DNA from: Baffinella frigidus
Lineage: Eukaryota; Cryptophyceae; Cryptomonadales; Baffinellaceae
Reading direction: 5' to 3'
Assembly: GCA_026770585.1 (NCBI GenBank)
Contig: MU647007.1
Location: forward strand, 80,652 to 90,816
Length of the DNA: 10,165 bases
In this document: piece after piece, positions 1 to 6,158 of the stretch
Numbering within the stretch: the first letter of the stretch is position 1
How the letters are laid out: the number at the start of each line of letters is the position of its first letter
The notes under the pieces: model-generated
Databases searched by the model: none
What the model was told of the DNA's origin: nothing
Seen by the model: the letters and a program-made list of their open reading frames with translations, nothing else
Position numbers and translations under genes: made by a program

Positions 1-405
1 GAGGGAGACAGGGGGGGGGGGGGGCGAGGCACCTTCTGCCATTTCGGAGTCTGGAGATCCAGCATGCTTCCCTTCTGTGGCGCGCGCCAGGTCAGAGGTA
101 TTTCATCGTTAGTACACGATCTTGAAGTAAAGTTGGTTCTACCCTGGAAACACGCCAAACGTGTTGGGAATGGGAGCGGTTGCTGGGCGTAATACTATTT
201 TAGAAACGAATTTGTACCAGGATGAGCCATCTATTGCGAACGAGTGTGTATGAAGGTCGATCATGCTTCCCTTCTGCGGCACGGGCCGACGCAAGACCAG
301 CGTCAGCCTCCACGAGCGTGGCCGCCCGCTTTTCGGGCGGCCACGTGACCAACTCCGTACAAAACGCCTACAACCGACATTTAAAAAGGGTGCTTGGGTA
401 GCCTC
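1..405. other. Leading stretch without a gene
   Basis: I see no supportable gene here. It opens with a run of 14 G (11-24), a possible G-quadruplex seed or a place where read length is unreliable. A 20-base motif with core CATGCTTCCCTTCTG occurs at 61-81 and again at 261-280, a dispersed direct repeat 200 bases apart. Frames crossing the region have no recognisable domain and run into the A element that follows. Confidence 0.6.
317..345. repeat. GC-rich perfect hairpin
   Basis: The 12-base arm CGTGGCCGCCCG (317-328) is perfectly complementary to 334-345 across a 5-base loop, CTTTT. It would fold strongly in RNA or single-stranded DNA. No T-run follows, so it does not look like a bacterial-type terminator. 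Its role is unknown; it lies 60 bases before element A1. Confidence 0.6.
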
Positions 406-556
406 CCACGAGCCCTCACGATTGGACCAAATCGTCGATTTTAGACTGTAGATGTACCCTTGATTTACCCTTGCAGAGACCCCGGATCTGGGGTCTCTGC
501 AAGGGCAAATTTCAAGTCTAAAATCGATGATTTGGTCCGACCGGGAGGATTGGTGG
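406..556 (+). mobile_element. Foldback MITE family A, copy A1
   Basis: This is a 151-bp foldback element whose two arms are near-complementary over most of their length. The outer end is degenerate (CCACGAGCCCTC) and the other end reads GAGGATTGGTGG. Inside both ends lies GGACCAAATC. The centre is a 28-bp near-palindrome at about 475-502 built on GCAGAGACCCC and GGGGTCTCTGC, with one mismatch in the core. Copies A2 and A3 are also 151 bp. It encodes nothing and would depend on a transposase supplied elsewhere. Two-base flanks are TC and CT, so no target duplication is left. Confidence 0.85.
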
Positions 557-601
557 CTCAAGCGCCTCAAACCATCTTTTCTAACGCCGGGATTTCCCCC
601 A

Positions 602-797
602 CCACACAGCGGGCTACGAAGCGATTTTCGGCGATTTTGGGCCGAGTTTCCGTTACCGTATCCTTGCCATTTTGGGCCGAGTTTCCGTTACCGTATCGTT
701 AGGAACCCCCATATGCCCTTACGGGTCGCCTACCGTAGGGTCGTAGGTCTTATCGCTGAAGTGTTATTCAGAAATCCCTTTGAAGTCCGCTGTGTGG
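602..797 (+). mobile_element. Foldback MITE family G, copy G1
   Basis: This 196-bp element begins CCACACAGCGGGCT and ends in the complementary CCGCTGTGTGG. After the terminus both arms continue toward GAAGGGATTTT-like sequence. Its interior carries the palindrome CCTACCGTAGG (729-739), matched by CCTACGGTAGG in G2 when that copy is read in reverse. A local 35-bp tandem duplication (634-697) makes it longer than the 150-bp G2. The terminus differs from the CCACCA families, so it is kept as a separate family. Confidence 0.8.
634..697. repeat. 35-bp tandem duplication inside G1
   Basis: The 29-base string starting ATTTTGGGCCGAGTTTCCGT at 634 recurs at 669, a spacing of 35 bases. G3 carries one divergent copy at the same place, and G2 likewise has a single GGCCGA-type stretch, so the doubling looks private to G1 and probably arose by slippage or unequal exchange. 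Confidence 0.8.
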
Positions 798-961
798 GGA
801 GATACACTGTAATGTGTACCAGCCATATCTATTCACCCCCCTAGGAAAACCCTAGGTCCCTAGGGATGTCCTACCGTAGGGTTCTGGGGAAGGAATGTCC
901 GAAGCTCCCAGACCCGAAATAAGCGGTTTCGGCTGGTGGGAGGACGGCAGGTGGCTCTCTC
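798..961. other. Palindrome-rich linker, no gene
   Basis: Between G1 and element I there is no convincing gene. Three CCTAGG/CCCTAGGG sites sit within 840-866, followed by the 11-bp odd palindrome CCTACCGTAGG at 870-880. The same palindrome is found inside G, H and D elements, so this may be the eroded interior of another foldback element. GGCTGGTGGGAGG at 931-943 resembles a stray CCACCA-type end. Confidence 0.5.
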
Positions 962-1152
962 CCACCAACCCTCACAGCCTGAGCGAATCGTCGAATTTCG
1001 ACTTTTGTACCAAGTAGTTTTAAAACTCAAAACCCCCTGCTGTGATCAAGATTTGGGGGGTTTGAAAATAACCGACGCCGGAATCCGGCGGCCTCCACGG
1101 GGGAAATGGCTCCAAAAAATCATCGATTTGCCCAGGCCGTGAGGGTTGGTGG
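962..1152. mobile_element. Foldback MITE family I (single copy)
   Basis: This 191-bp element has matching inverted ends: it starts CCACCAACCCTCACAGCCT and closes with the near-perfect complement ending GAGGGTTGGTGG. Position 19-29 reads TGAGCGAATCG, aligned with the subterminal motif of families A and C. The interior holds smaller inverted pairs (AAACCCCC with GGGGGGTTT, and GACGCCGG with CCGGCG). It is flanked by TC at 960-961 and TC at 1153-1154, a clean 2-base target duplication candidate. No internal gene is seen. Confidence 0.8.
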
Positions 1153-1298
1153 TCGCGTCCAACCCGGGGCGTTTCGCTCTGTGCAGTTCTCGGGGCGACC
1201 CCCCCGAAATCAGGGGGGGCGAGCCCAAGAGTTGAGTCAAACTAGGGTCTGGGAAGCCCGTGAGTGGCGTTGGGTGTTTCGTGCAACCACCCGGGGTT
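1153..1298. other. Linker with a C7/G7 hairpin, no gene
   Basis: This short stretch between elements I and H1 holds seven C at 1199-1205 facing seven G at 1213-1219, a potential hairpin with a 7-base loop. Nothing else is recognisable. Confidence 0.5.
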
Positions 1299-1505
1299 CC
1301 ACCAGCAACCCGTAGCAGCTTATAACCGGGTCGGGTACTGCAGAAAATTCCAGCTAAACCGGACATATCTGTCCGTATCTCCCGTCAACAATTCCGAGGC
1401 TCCTAGGGCCTCCTACCGTAGGCTCCCTGCGAATATACCCCCAAAAAAAATTCGTTCCCGGATTCTTGAAAGGATCCGGAAAAAGCTGCTACGGGTTGCT
1501 GGTGG
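1299..1505 (+). mobile_element. Foldback MITE family H, copy H1
   Basis: This 207-bp element has ends CCACCAGCAACCCGTAGCAG and its exact complement at 1486-1505, followed inward by CTTATAACCGG or CTTTTTCCGG. It contains the palindrome CCTACCGTAGG (1412-1422). A second copy, H2, lies in reverse orientation at about 5889-6062 and matches along most of its length, including the CGGGTCGGG and TATCTCCCGTC blocks. Flanks are TT and TA, so a target duplication is uncertain. It shares the CCACCAGC terminus with A, B and C but not their subterminal motif. Confidence 0.85.
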
Positions 1506-1581
1506 TACGATCGAATCGCAAGATGTCTATCGAGGAGGGATCCCGGTGGGCGATGGATGTGGGGGCTGCTGCAGGGGATAG
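1506..1581. other. Short unique linker
   Basis: 76 bases between H1 and E with no recognisable gene or repeat. Small frames crossing it continue into both mobile elements and are treated as chance. Confidence 0.4.
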
Positions 1582-1741
1582 TCTAGCTCTGTCCCACTTG
1601 GATTTCATCTCCTTATCAATTCGCCCCCCCCCCGAAATTTCTCAGGTGATTTTTGACCCCACCCCCCCATGAAATTTACCTGATAAATTTCGGGGGGGGC
1701 GAATTGATGGGGGGACGAAATCGAGGTGGGACAGAGCTAGA
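1582..1741. mobile_element. Foldback MITE family E
   Basis: This 160-bp foldback has 16-base perfect inverted ends, TCTAGCTCTGTCCCAC and its complement. Further in, ATCAATTCGCCCCCC (from 1616) pairs with GGGGGGGCGAATTGAT (to 1709), and GAAATTT with AAATTTC. The flanks carry TAG at 1579-1581 and TAG at 1742-1744, a possible 3-base target duplication, though a TA duplication cannot be excluded. It abuts the 69-bp direct repeat that precedes the telomeric tract. It has no coding content. Confidence 0.8.
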
Positions 1742-1810
1742 TAGTGGGCACGCACGCTCCCGTGGGTCGAAGTCAGCGATTCATCCAGCTTGCGAGGGGT
1801 CGCAGACGCA
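1742..1810 (+). repeat. 69-bp direct repeat, left copy (flanks telomeric tract)
   Basis: This block matches 2028-2096 with few substitutions, starting TAGTGGGCACGCAC and containing GGTCGAAGTCAGCGATTCAT. The two copies are 286 bases apart and bracket the telomere-like tract. That arrangement fits duplication of the flank during capture of telomeric repeat, or unequal exchange. Confidence 0.85.
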
Positions 1811-1949
1811 ACACTAAACCCTAAGCCCTAAGCACTAAACCCTAAACCCTAAACCCCTACACCCTAAACCCTCACCCTAAACCCTAAACACTTGACCCTA
1901 AACACTCAACCCTAAACTCTCAACCCTAAACACTTAACCCTAAACCCTC
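1811..1949 (+). repeat. Interstitial telomere-like tract (CCCTAAA)
   Basis: About 140 bases of degenerate heptamer, mostly CCCTAAA with variants such as CCCTAAG, CCCTCAC, CACTTGA and CACTCAA. On the other strand this is TTTAGGG, the plant-type telomere repeat. The degeneracy and the internal position mean it is not an active telomere; it is an old interstitial tract, perhaps from break repair or end fusion. No TTAGGG or yeast-type units are seen. Confidence 0.85.
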
Positions 1950-1995
1950 GATTCAGCTTTTGGCCCAAAGCTGCTTTTTAAACCCAATCTCATTT

Positions 1996-2024
1996 TAAAC
2001 CCGAATACGGGTTTAGGGTTTATG
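1996..2024. repeat. Telomeric hairpin and reversed TTTAGGG units
   Basis: TAAACCCG (1996-2003) pairs perfectly with CGGGTTTA (2008-2015) around AATA. The run then continues as TTTAGGGTTTA, so the telomere strand flips orientation relative to the tract at 1811-1949. Convergent orientation of this kind is what an end-to-end fusion or fold-back of telomeric DNA would leave, but the tract is very short. Confidence 0.6.
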
Positions 2025-2027
2025 GCT

Positions 2028-2096
2028 TAGTGGGCACGCACCCTCCCGTTGGTCGAAGTCAGCGATTCATCCAGCCTGCGAGGGGTTGACGACGCA
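2028..2096 (+). repeat. 69-bp direct repeat, right copy
   Basis: Partner of 1742-1810, aligned without gaps for most of its length; differences include CACCCTCCCGTTGG against CACGCTCCCGTGGG. It follows immediately on the reversed telomeric units. No gene is present. Confidence 0.85.
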
Positions 2097-2397
2097 CCCA
2101 TGGGCGAGAGCTCCAGTTCTGAAACGCTCCTCATCTTGACCATGACCTGATCCGGGGACACGTTTATTTTTTTGAGGAAATGGATCCCTATTTTTTCATA
2201 GGAGTTGGACGAGGGTTAATTAGGGGCCTAAGTAAATTTAATTAGGGCCAGAATCCGGTTTGGTAGGCCATTTTCTTTTAAATTGAATATGCTCCCGGAT
2301 GAGTACGCCCTCTCACAAGAGAATGCTAGTGGGGTCTATTTGAAAGTGAGATGACTTAGGACTGCTCTGGAACGCTTCTCATCTTGCCCATGACCTG
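2097..2397. other. AT-rich segment between direct repeats, no gene
   Basis: A roughly 33-bp direct repeat, core CTCATCTTG then CATGACCTG, lies at 2117-2149 and 2365-2397 with several mismatches. Between the copies is a segment much richer in A+T than its neighbours. It starts ATCCGGGGACACG and contains CTCCCGGAT at about 2293-2301, weak inverted ends recalling the ATCCGGGGAAACC end of element F. I read it as a possible decayed insertion. Element A2 starts directly after the second copy. No coding region is supported. Confidence 0.55.
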
Positions 2398-2548
2398 CCA
2401 CCAACCCGCACGATTGGACCAAATCGTCGATTCTAGCTTTTAGATTTACCCTGGATGTACCCTTGCAGAGACCCCGGATCCGGGGTCTCTGCAAGAGTAG
2501 ATCTCAAGTCTAAAATCGATGGTTTGATCCAACCGGGAGGGTTGGTGG
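2398..2548 (+). mobile_element. Foldback MITE family A, copy A2
   Basis: This 151-bp copy begins CCACCAACCCGCACGATTGG and ends GGGAGGGTTGGTGG. The subterminal GGACCAAATCG is kept on the left and altered to GGATCAAAC on the right. The centre (2465-2492) is a perfect 28-bp palindrome centred on CCGGATCCGG. It has the same length and orientation as A1. Flanking dinucleotides are TG and TA. It sits exactly at the edge of the direct repeat ending at 2397. Confidence 0.9.
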
Positions 2549-2647
2549 TACGTCCCGTGCCACCAGCCCTCGGTGTGGGAGCAAATCGCCTCTTTCAGAT
2601 CCCTTGAATTCCGACTGGTTTCATCCCTCGCCGTCGACCACCTCTGC

Positions 2648-2788
2648 CCACCAGCCATCCCGAGTGGCTCAAATGGTGCCCTGGAAGGTCTGCGATTTTA
2701 CCTTGGATCGGGGTCGGATCCGACCCCGATCCAAGGTGATTCGAAAATGCCCCAGGGCACTATTTGAGCCACCTCCAAGGGCTAGTGG
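2648..2788 (+). mobile_element. Foldback MITE family B, copy B1
   Basis: This 141-bp element has ends CCACCAGCCATCCCGAGTGG and, reversed, CCACTAGCCCTTGGAGGTGG. Both arms then read CTCAAAT and TGCCCTGG. The centre is a perfect 38-bp palindrome (about 2700-2737) whose core is GGTCGGATCCGACC. Copy B2 in the opposite arm is equally long. Right of B1 the flank reads TACG, unlike the GC flank of B2, which suggests the left arm was rearranged after insertion. Non-coding. Confidence 0.9.
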
Positions 2789-3013
2789 TACGTGGCCTCA
2801 TGCTCTCGCGACGTGCCGTCGACCACCTCCTAGCTCTGCCTGACTCGGGTCGACTGGTCGTTTTCACTCCAAACATTGACGGATTTACAACAAAGCCCCG
2901 AGGAACTGACTTCCGGTCTCATCATTTTGATGAGACCCGATTAAATGAGGCAGAGCTAGACCTCTGCTGTGGCCTCTGCTGTGGGCCCAGCGCGCATCAG
3001 CAAACTGTGAGTG

Positions 3014-3164
3014 CCACCAGCCCTCAGAAGTGAACCAAGTCGAACGATCGCAAACGTCGGTTTCCCCTGGGTGGTCAATGCTCAGGATTTACTACCCAGG
3101 GGAATTCTAGGAATTGCACAAAACTCTCCATATCGCGATTTGGTTCACTTCTGAGGGCTGGCGG
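3014..3164 (+). mobile_element. Foldback MITE family C, copy C1
   Basis: Ends are CCACCAGCCCTCAGAAGTGA and its complement with one change (GGCTGGCGG), followed on each side by ACCAA and, further in, a CCCCTGGGT/ACCCAGGGG pair. The flanks give TG (3012-3013) and TG (3165-3166), a 2-base target duplication candidate. C1 is 151 bp against 142 bp for C2 and C3 because of a 9-base duplication, GGAATTCTAGGAATT, at about 3101-3115. C2 occupies the mirror position in the other arm, so the insertion predates the inverted duplication. Confidence 0.9.
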
Positions 3165-3769
3165 TGGACAGATCTTCGCATGAAGCCCCGAGGAACGGTG
3201 CACATGTCCGGCATCGCTTTCTAAGGGACAGTGCGCATGGGCAGGTTTCAGCTTCCGGACCTAGGACATCTGGGGCTGATGGGAGGAGTTGCTTCAGCCT
3301 TCTCGTCCTCAACACCCCATCTACAATCCTTGCAGACGATGACCCATCCCCAGCCAATGTGCCTGTGCAAAGCCTGGGAAGAGCCTCACAGCGTTCTGGT
3401 GCAGTGGCGCATGTCCCCTTTATGTGGCCAAGATTGGCTCGGGGGGGAGAACCGCCCTGGCAGCTCGGATGCTGCGTCCCAGACGAGGGACCCCACCCCA
3501 ACAGTGCGGCCAGCGCAGACACCCCCCCTAGCTCAACAATCGCCGCAGACAAAAAGCACCACCACGCGGTGGTGACGCCACTCCCGATCGAGACAGTGGC
3601 GGTGTGGGGGATCTAGGAGAGGAACAGCACCTTCACGGACGCGGCCCCCCGTTGCAAGCCGACAGTTAGAATTCCTCGCCCGGTGAATCGAGAGTCGAAC
3701 GGACGTGTGGTAAAAATCGAGAGATAAAAACACGCAGCCTACAAGATGACTGTTTTAAAACAACAGACG
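3165..3769 (+). repeat. Palindrome core, left copy, with overlapping open frames
   Basis: This 605-bp GC-rich unit is repeated inverted at 3854-4456. It supports several overlapping open frames: 150 codons from 3164 to 3616, 114 codons in another frame (3231-3575), and 135 codons on the other strand (3145-3552). None has a domain I recognise, and one frame starts inside element C1. In the right copy the reverse-strand frame is cut by a TTG-to-TAG change, while the other two stay open with substitutions in each. This is what high identity alone produces, so I do not call a gene. It could be a fragment of a larger transposon. Confidence 0.55.
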
Positions 3770-3853
3770 TTACAAAGTGTGTAGTAATTTTCACACAAAG
3801 GCCCCTTTGTTTCACTCAAAGGCCCCTTTTAGGCAGGGGAGAACGCAACGATT
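3770..3853. repeat. Spacer at the centre of the large palindrome
   Basis: 84 bases separate the arms. It holds a short direct repeat, CAAAGGCCCCTTT, twice (3797-3836), and the word GTGTAGTAATTTTC (3779-3792), which also occurs in the right arm of F, with a related reversed word in H2. The arm ends next to it carry TGTTTTAAAACA-type palindromes. A spacer this short would let the arms pair as a hairpin or cruciform. Confidence 0.75.
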
Positions 3854-4456
3854 CGTCTGTTTTAAAACAGTCATCTTGTGGGCTCGAGTGTTTTTATCTC
3901 GTGATTTTTACCACACGTCCGTTCGACTCTCTGTTCACCGGGCGAGGAATTCTAACTGTCGGCTTGCAACGGGGGGCCGCGTCCGTGAAGGTGCTGTTCC
4001 TGTCCTAGATCCCCCACACCGCCACTGTCTCGATCGGGAGTGGCGTCACCACCGCGTGGTGGTGCTTTTTGTCTGCGGCGATTGTTGAGCTAGGGGGGGT
4101 GCCTGCGCTGGCCGCACTGTAGGGGTGGGGTCCCTCGTCTGGGACGCAGCATCCGAGCTGCCAGGGCGGTTCTCCCCCCCGAGCCAATCTTGGCCACATA
4201 AAGAGGACATGCGCCACTGCACCAGAACGCTGTGAGGCTCTTCCCAGGCTTTGCACAGGCACATTGGCTGGGGATGGGTCATCGTCTGCAAGGATTGTAG
4301 ATGGGGTGTTGAGGACGAGAAGGCTGAAGCAACTCCTCCCATCAGCCCCAGATGTCCTAGGTCCGGAAGCTGAAACCTGCCCATGCGCACTGTCCCTTAG
4401 AAAGCGATGCCGGATATGTGCACCGTTCCTCGGGGCTTCATGCGAAGATCTGTCCA
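3854..4456 (-). repeat. Palindrome core, right copy
   Basis: Inverted copy of 3165-3769, differing by a small number of substitutions and a 3-base indel near the centre. The 150-codon frame is kept (4005-4457, minus strand) with a handful of amino-acid changes, several of them non-conservative. The frame on the opposite strand is interrupted by TAG near 4120. I see no sign of coding constraint, and no promoter or start context stands out. Confidence 0.55.
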
Positions 4457-4598
4457 CCGCCAGCCCTCAGAAGTGAACCAAATCGCGATATGGAGAGTTT
4501 TGGGCAATTCCCCTGGGTGGTAAATCCTGAGCATTGACGACCCAGGGGAGACCAACGTTTGCGATCGTTCGATTTGGTTCAATTCTGAGGGTTGGTGG
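4457..4598 (-). mobile_element. Foldback MITE family C, copy C2
   Basis: 142-bp mirror copy of C1, ending CCGCCAGCCCTC on one side and GAGGGTTGGTGG on the other. Flanks are CA (4455-4456) and CA (4599-4600), the complement of the TG/TG at C1. It lacks C1's 9-base duplication and so shows the ancestral length. Confidence 0.9.
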
Positions 4599-4626
4599 CA
4601 CTCACAGTTTGCTGATGGTTCATGGG

Positions 4627-4785
4627 AAACTCCTGGAAAGTTCGGTAGTTTCCCTACGGATTTAGGTAGGACCTACCCACCGTAGGCCGTAGGGTTCCTA
4701 GGACCAAAATGTCCTAGGATTTTGGCCTACGGTAGGAGGTCCTAGGCAATGCCGTAGGAGAAACTACCGAACTTTCCAGGGGTTT
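4627..4785. mobile_element. Foldback element D
   Basis: This 159-bp foldback has inverted ends of about 25 bases: AAACTCCTGGAAAGTTCGGT on the left and, reversed, AAACCCCTGGAAAGTTCGGT on the right, both followed by AGTTT. The middle is dense in CCTAGG and CCTACGG words, including CCTACGGTAGG at 4726-4736, and in smaller inverted pairs. It is present only in the right arm, so it probably inserted after the inverted duplication, or was lost from the left arm. No clear target duplication is visible. Confidence 0.8.
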
Positions 4786-5002
4786 TACGACTAAGGTCTA
4801 GCTCAGCCTCATTTAATCGTGTCTCATCAAAATGTTGAGACCGGAAGTCACTTCCTCGGGGTTCTGGTGCAAACCCGTCAATGTTTGGAGTGAAAACGAC
4901 CAGTCGACCCGAGTCAGGTAGAGCTAGGAGGCGGTCGGCGGCTAGTCGCGAGAGCATTTGTGAAGTTTGCTGATGCGCTGGGCCCACAGCAGAGGCCACA
5001 GC
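4786..5002. other. Right-arm segment without a gene
   Basis: Diverged inverted match to 2820-2960 of the left arm, with a TCTCATCAAAATG word, the GACTCGGGTC half-site and a terminal block matching about 2966-3007. Open frames crossing it continue into B2 or D and are not supported as genes. Confidence 0.5.
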
Positions 5003-5143
5003 CCACTAGCCCTTGGAGGTGGCTCAAATAGTGCCCTGGGGCATTTTCGAACCACCTTGGATCGGGGTCGGATCCGACCCCGATCCAAGGTAAAATCGAA
5101 GACCTTCCAGGGCACCATTTGAGCCACTCGGGATGGCTGGTGG
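5003..5143 (-). mobile_element. Foldback MITE family B, copy B2
   Basis: 141 bp, inverted relative to B1, with the same perfect 38-bp central palindrome. It is flanked by GC (5001-5002) and GC (5144-5145), a 2-base target duplication candidate that B1 has lost on one side. Termini are CCACTAGCCC and GGCTGGTGG. Confidence 0.9.
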
Positions 5144-5208
5144 GCAGAGGTGGTCGACGGGAAGTCGCGAGAGCATGATGCAAGGGGGGATGGCGTTCCC
5201 ACCCGCCC

Positions 5209-5348
5209 TTATCCGGGGAAACCTATTTTTCTTTAGTTTGATGGCAAGGAAAATTACTACATAAACGCTTTAATATTACTAATAAGAACGAATTGTGTAG
5301 TAATTTTCCTTGCCATCAAAGTAAAGAAAAAGAGGTTTCCCCGGATAA
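5209..5348. mobile_element. Foldback MITE family F
   Basis: 140 bp with long inverted ends of about 53 bases, starting TTATCCGGGGAAACCT and reading inward through TTTGATGGCAAGGAAAAT to TACTACA, around a short AT-rich loop (5263-5295). Mismatches between the arms are few, so the insertion looks recent. Candidate 4-base duplication GCCC occurs on both sides (5205-5208, 5349-5352). It is AT-rich against its neighbours. No coding capacity. Confidence 0.85.
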
Positions 5349-5399
5349 GCCCCGGAAGCCGGAAACCGGAAGCCGGAAGCGGAAGGGGGATCTGTGAGA
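5349..5399. repeat. CCGGAAGC short-unit repeats
   Basis: Directly after F the sequence repeats CCGGAAGC or CCGGAAAC four to five times with small changes (about 5352-5384). It has the look of slippage-grown microsatellite. Confidence 0.6.
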
Positions 5400-5480
5400 G
5401 ATTGACTTACGATTTTCCCCTGGGTTGATTGACTTACGATTTGCCCCTGGGGTGATTGACTTACGATTTGCCCCTGGGTT
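5400..5480 (+). repeat. Three 27-bp tandem repeats
   Basis: Three units at 5400-5426, 5427-5453 and 5454-5480, consensus starting GATTGACTTACGATTTGCCC and ending CTGGGTT. They differ at only a few positions. 27 bases is a multiple of three, so the minus-strand frame through it repeats nine residues, but that frame has no other support. A minisatellite is the simplest call. Confidence 0.9.
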
Positions 5481-5531
5481 GCCTCCAGGGTGAGCATGAT
5501 GCATGGGGGTATGGCGGTCGCACCGGAAGGA

Positions 5532-5631
5532 AAGACGGATGACGAGGCAGTGCAGGAGGTCGAAACGCTCATCGCGGAGGAGGATGCCTCCGATCTCCCG
5601 GGGGTACCCGGGGCCATCGAAGGTGCCTCGC
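5532..5631 (+). pseudogene. Coding-like acidic module, copy 1
   Basis: A 95-100 base block that recurs at 6065-6160 and in part at 5818-5886. In one forward frame it reads KTDDEAVQEVETLIAEED, then ASDLPGVPGAIEGAS, and an ATG lies upstream at 5490. Of six base differences from copy 3, three are silent in this frame, which is weak evidence of past coding constraint. I recognise no family. It may be a captured exon fragment or part of a repetitive acidic protein. The frame is lost in the following A3 element, so no intact gene remains. Confidence 0.35.
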
Positions 5632-5640
5632 CACACCAAC

Positions 5641-5791
5641 CCACCAACCCTCCCGGTCGGACCAAATCATCGATTTTATACTTGAGATTTACCCTTGCGG
5701 AGACCCCAGATCCGGGGTCTCTGCAAGGGTAATTCAAGGGTAAACCTACAATCTAAAATCGACGATTTGGTCCAATCGTGGGGGCTGGTGG
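5641..5791 (-). mobile_element. Foldback MITE family A, copy A3
   Basis: 151 bp, opposite orientation to A1 and A2: the CCGGTCGGACC arm is on the left and the ACGATTGGACC arm on the right. Ends are CCACCAACCCTC and GGGGCTGGTGG, with a central near-palindrome at about 5697-5724. It lies between module 1 and the GCGCTAGCGC block. The matching stretch after B3 (6282-6316) has no A element there and serves as an approximate empty site. Confidence 0.9.
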
Positions 5792-5798
5792 ATCCTGA

Positions 5799-5886
5799 GA
5801 GCGCTAGCGCTGTCGCAGTCGAAACGCTCATCGCGGAGGAGGATGCCTCCGATATCCCCGGGGTGCCCGGGGCCGTCGAAGGTGCC
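5799..5886 (+). pseudogene. Coding-like acidic module, copy 2 (truncated)
   Basis: It begins with GAGCGCTAGCGCTGTCGCAG (5799 on), which reappears at 6295-6316, and continues into the module at GTCGAAACGCTCATCG. In frame it reads VETLIAEEDASDIPGV, then PGAVEGA. It lacks the first part of the module (KTDDEA). It runs directly into element H2 at GGTGCC. No gene is supported. Confidence 0.35.
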
Positions 5887-5888
5887 GC

Positions 5889-6062
5889 CCACCAGCCCGG
5901 GAATGATTTTTATTATTATTTTATTCGTAGGACCCTACGGTAGGAAGCCCTAGGAACCCCGAATTGCTGACGGGAGATACCGACGAGATCTCACCGCTTT
6001 AGCTGAAAATTACTACAGTGCCCGACCCGGTTATAAGCTGCTACGGGTTGCTACTCCCACCA
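5889..6062 (-). mobile_element. Foldback MITE family H, copy H2 (one arm deleted)
   Basis: Reverse-oriented relative of H1 carrying CTGCTACGGGTTGCT, CCCGACCCGG, GACGGGAGATAC and the palindrome CCTACGGTAGG (5934-5944). About 35 bases of the left inverted end are missing: CCACCAGC joins directly to CCGGGAATGA. CCCACCAGC occurs at both edges (5888-5896 and 6056-6064), so the exact right boundary is uncertain. It separates modules 2 and 3. Confidence 0.8.
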
Positions 6063-6064
6063 GC

Positions 6065-6158
6065 AAGACGGATGACGAGGCAGCGCAGGAGGTCGAAACG
6101 CTCATCGTGGAGGAGGATGCTTCAGATCTCCCGGGGGTGCCCGGGGCCGTCGAAGGTG
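6065..6158 (+). pseudogene. Coding-like acidic module, copy 3
   Basis: Matches copy 1 almost base for base. In frame it reads KTDDEAAQEVETLIVEED, then ASDLPGVPGAVEG. Other forward and reverse frames are open as well, so openness is not proof. The module is cut by B3 at GGTGCC, the position where copy 1 continues uninterrupted. Confidence 0.35.

Larger units (their letters stand above)
2631..3769 (+). repeat. Large palindrome, left arm
   Basis: This 1.14-kb arm is the inverted partner of 3854-5160. The order is B1, a segment rich in GACTCGGGTCGACTGG-type sequence (2840-2960), C1 and a 605-bp core ending at 3769. Identity with the other arm is very high in the core (only scattered differences over about 600 bases) and lower outside it, with indels. 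This arm lacks element D. The block CCTCTGCTGTGGGCCCAGCG that follows B2 in the other arm is here displaced to just before C1. Inverted duplication followed by rearrangement is the simplest reading. Confidence 0.9.
3854..5160 (-). repeat. Large palindrome, right arm
   Basis: This 1.31-kb arm is the inverted partner of 2631-3769. Read outward from the centre, it carries the core (to 4456), C2, element D (absent from the left arm), the segment matching 2820-2960, and B2. A duplicated block reading (reversed) CAGCGCATCAGCAAACT lies next to B2 here and next to C1 in the left arm. The outer boundary is set by the match of CCGTCGACCACC (2631) with its complement near 5160. Confidence 0.9.

Noticed and set aside
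317-345. Strong hairpin considered as a transcription terminator.
   Set aside because: No T-run follows it, there is no upstream gene, and the sequence context is eukaryotic.
139-570. A 143-codon frame on the minus strand that could look like a gene.
   Set aside because: More than a third of it is element A1 read in reverse, and the same peptide motifs appear wherever an A element lies. No domain is seen.
5279-5737. A 152-codon minus-strand frame, the longest in the window.
   Set aside because: It crosses element F, the 27-bp tandem repeats, module 1 and much of A3. It is a join of unrelated repeats rather than a gene.
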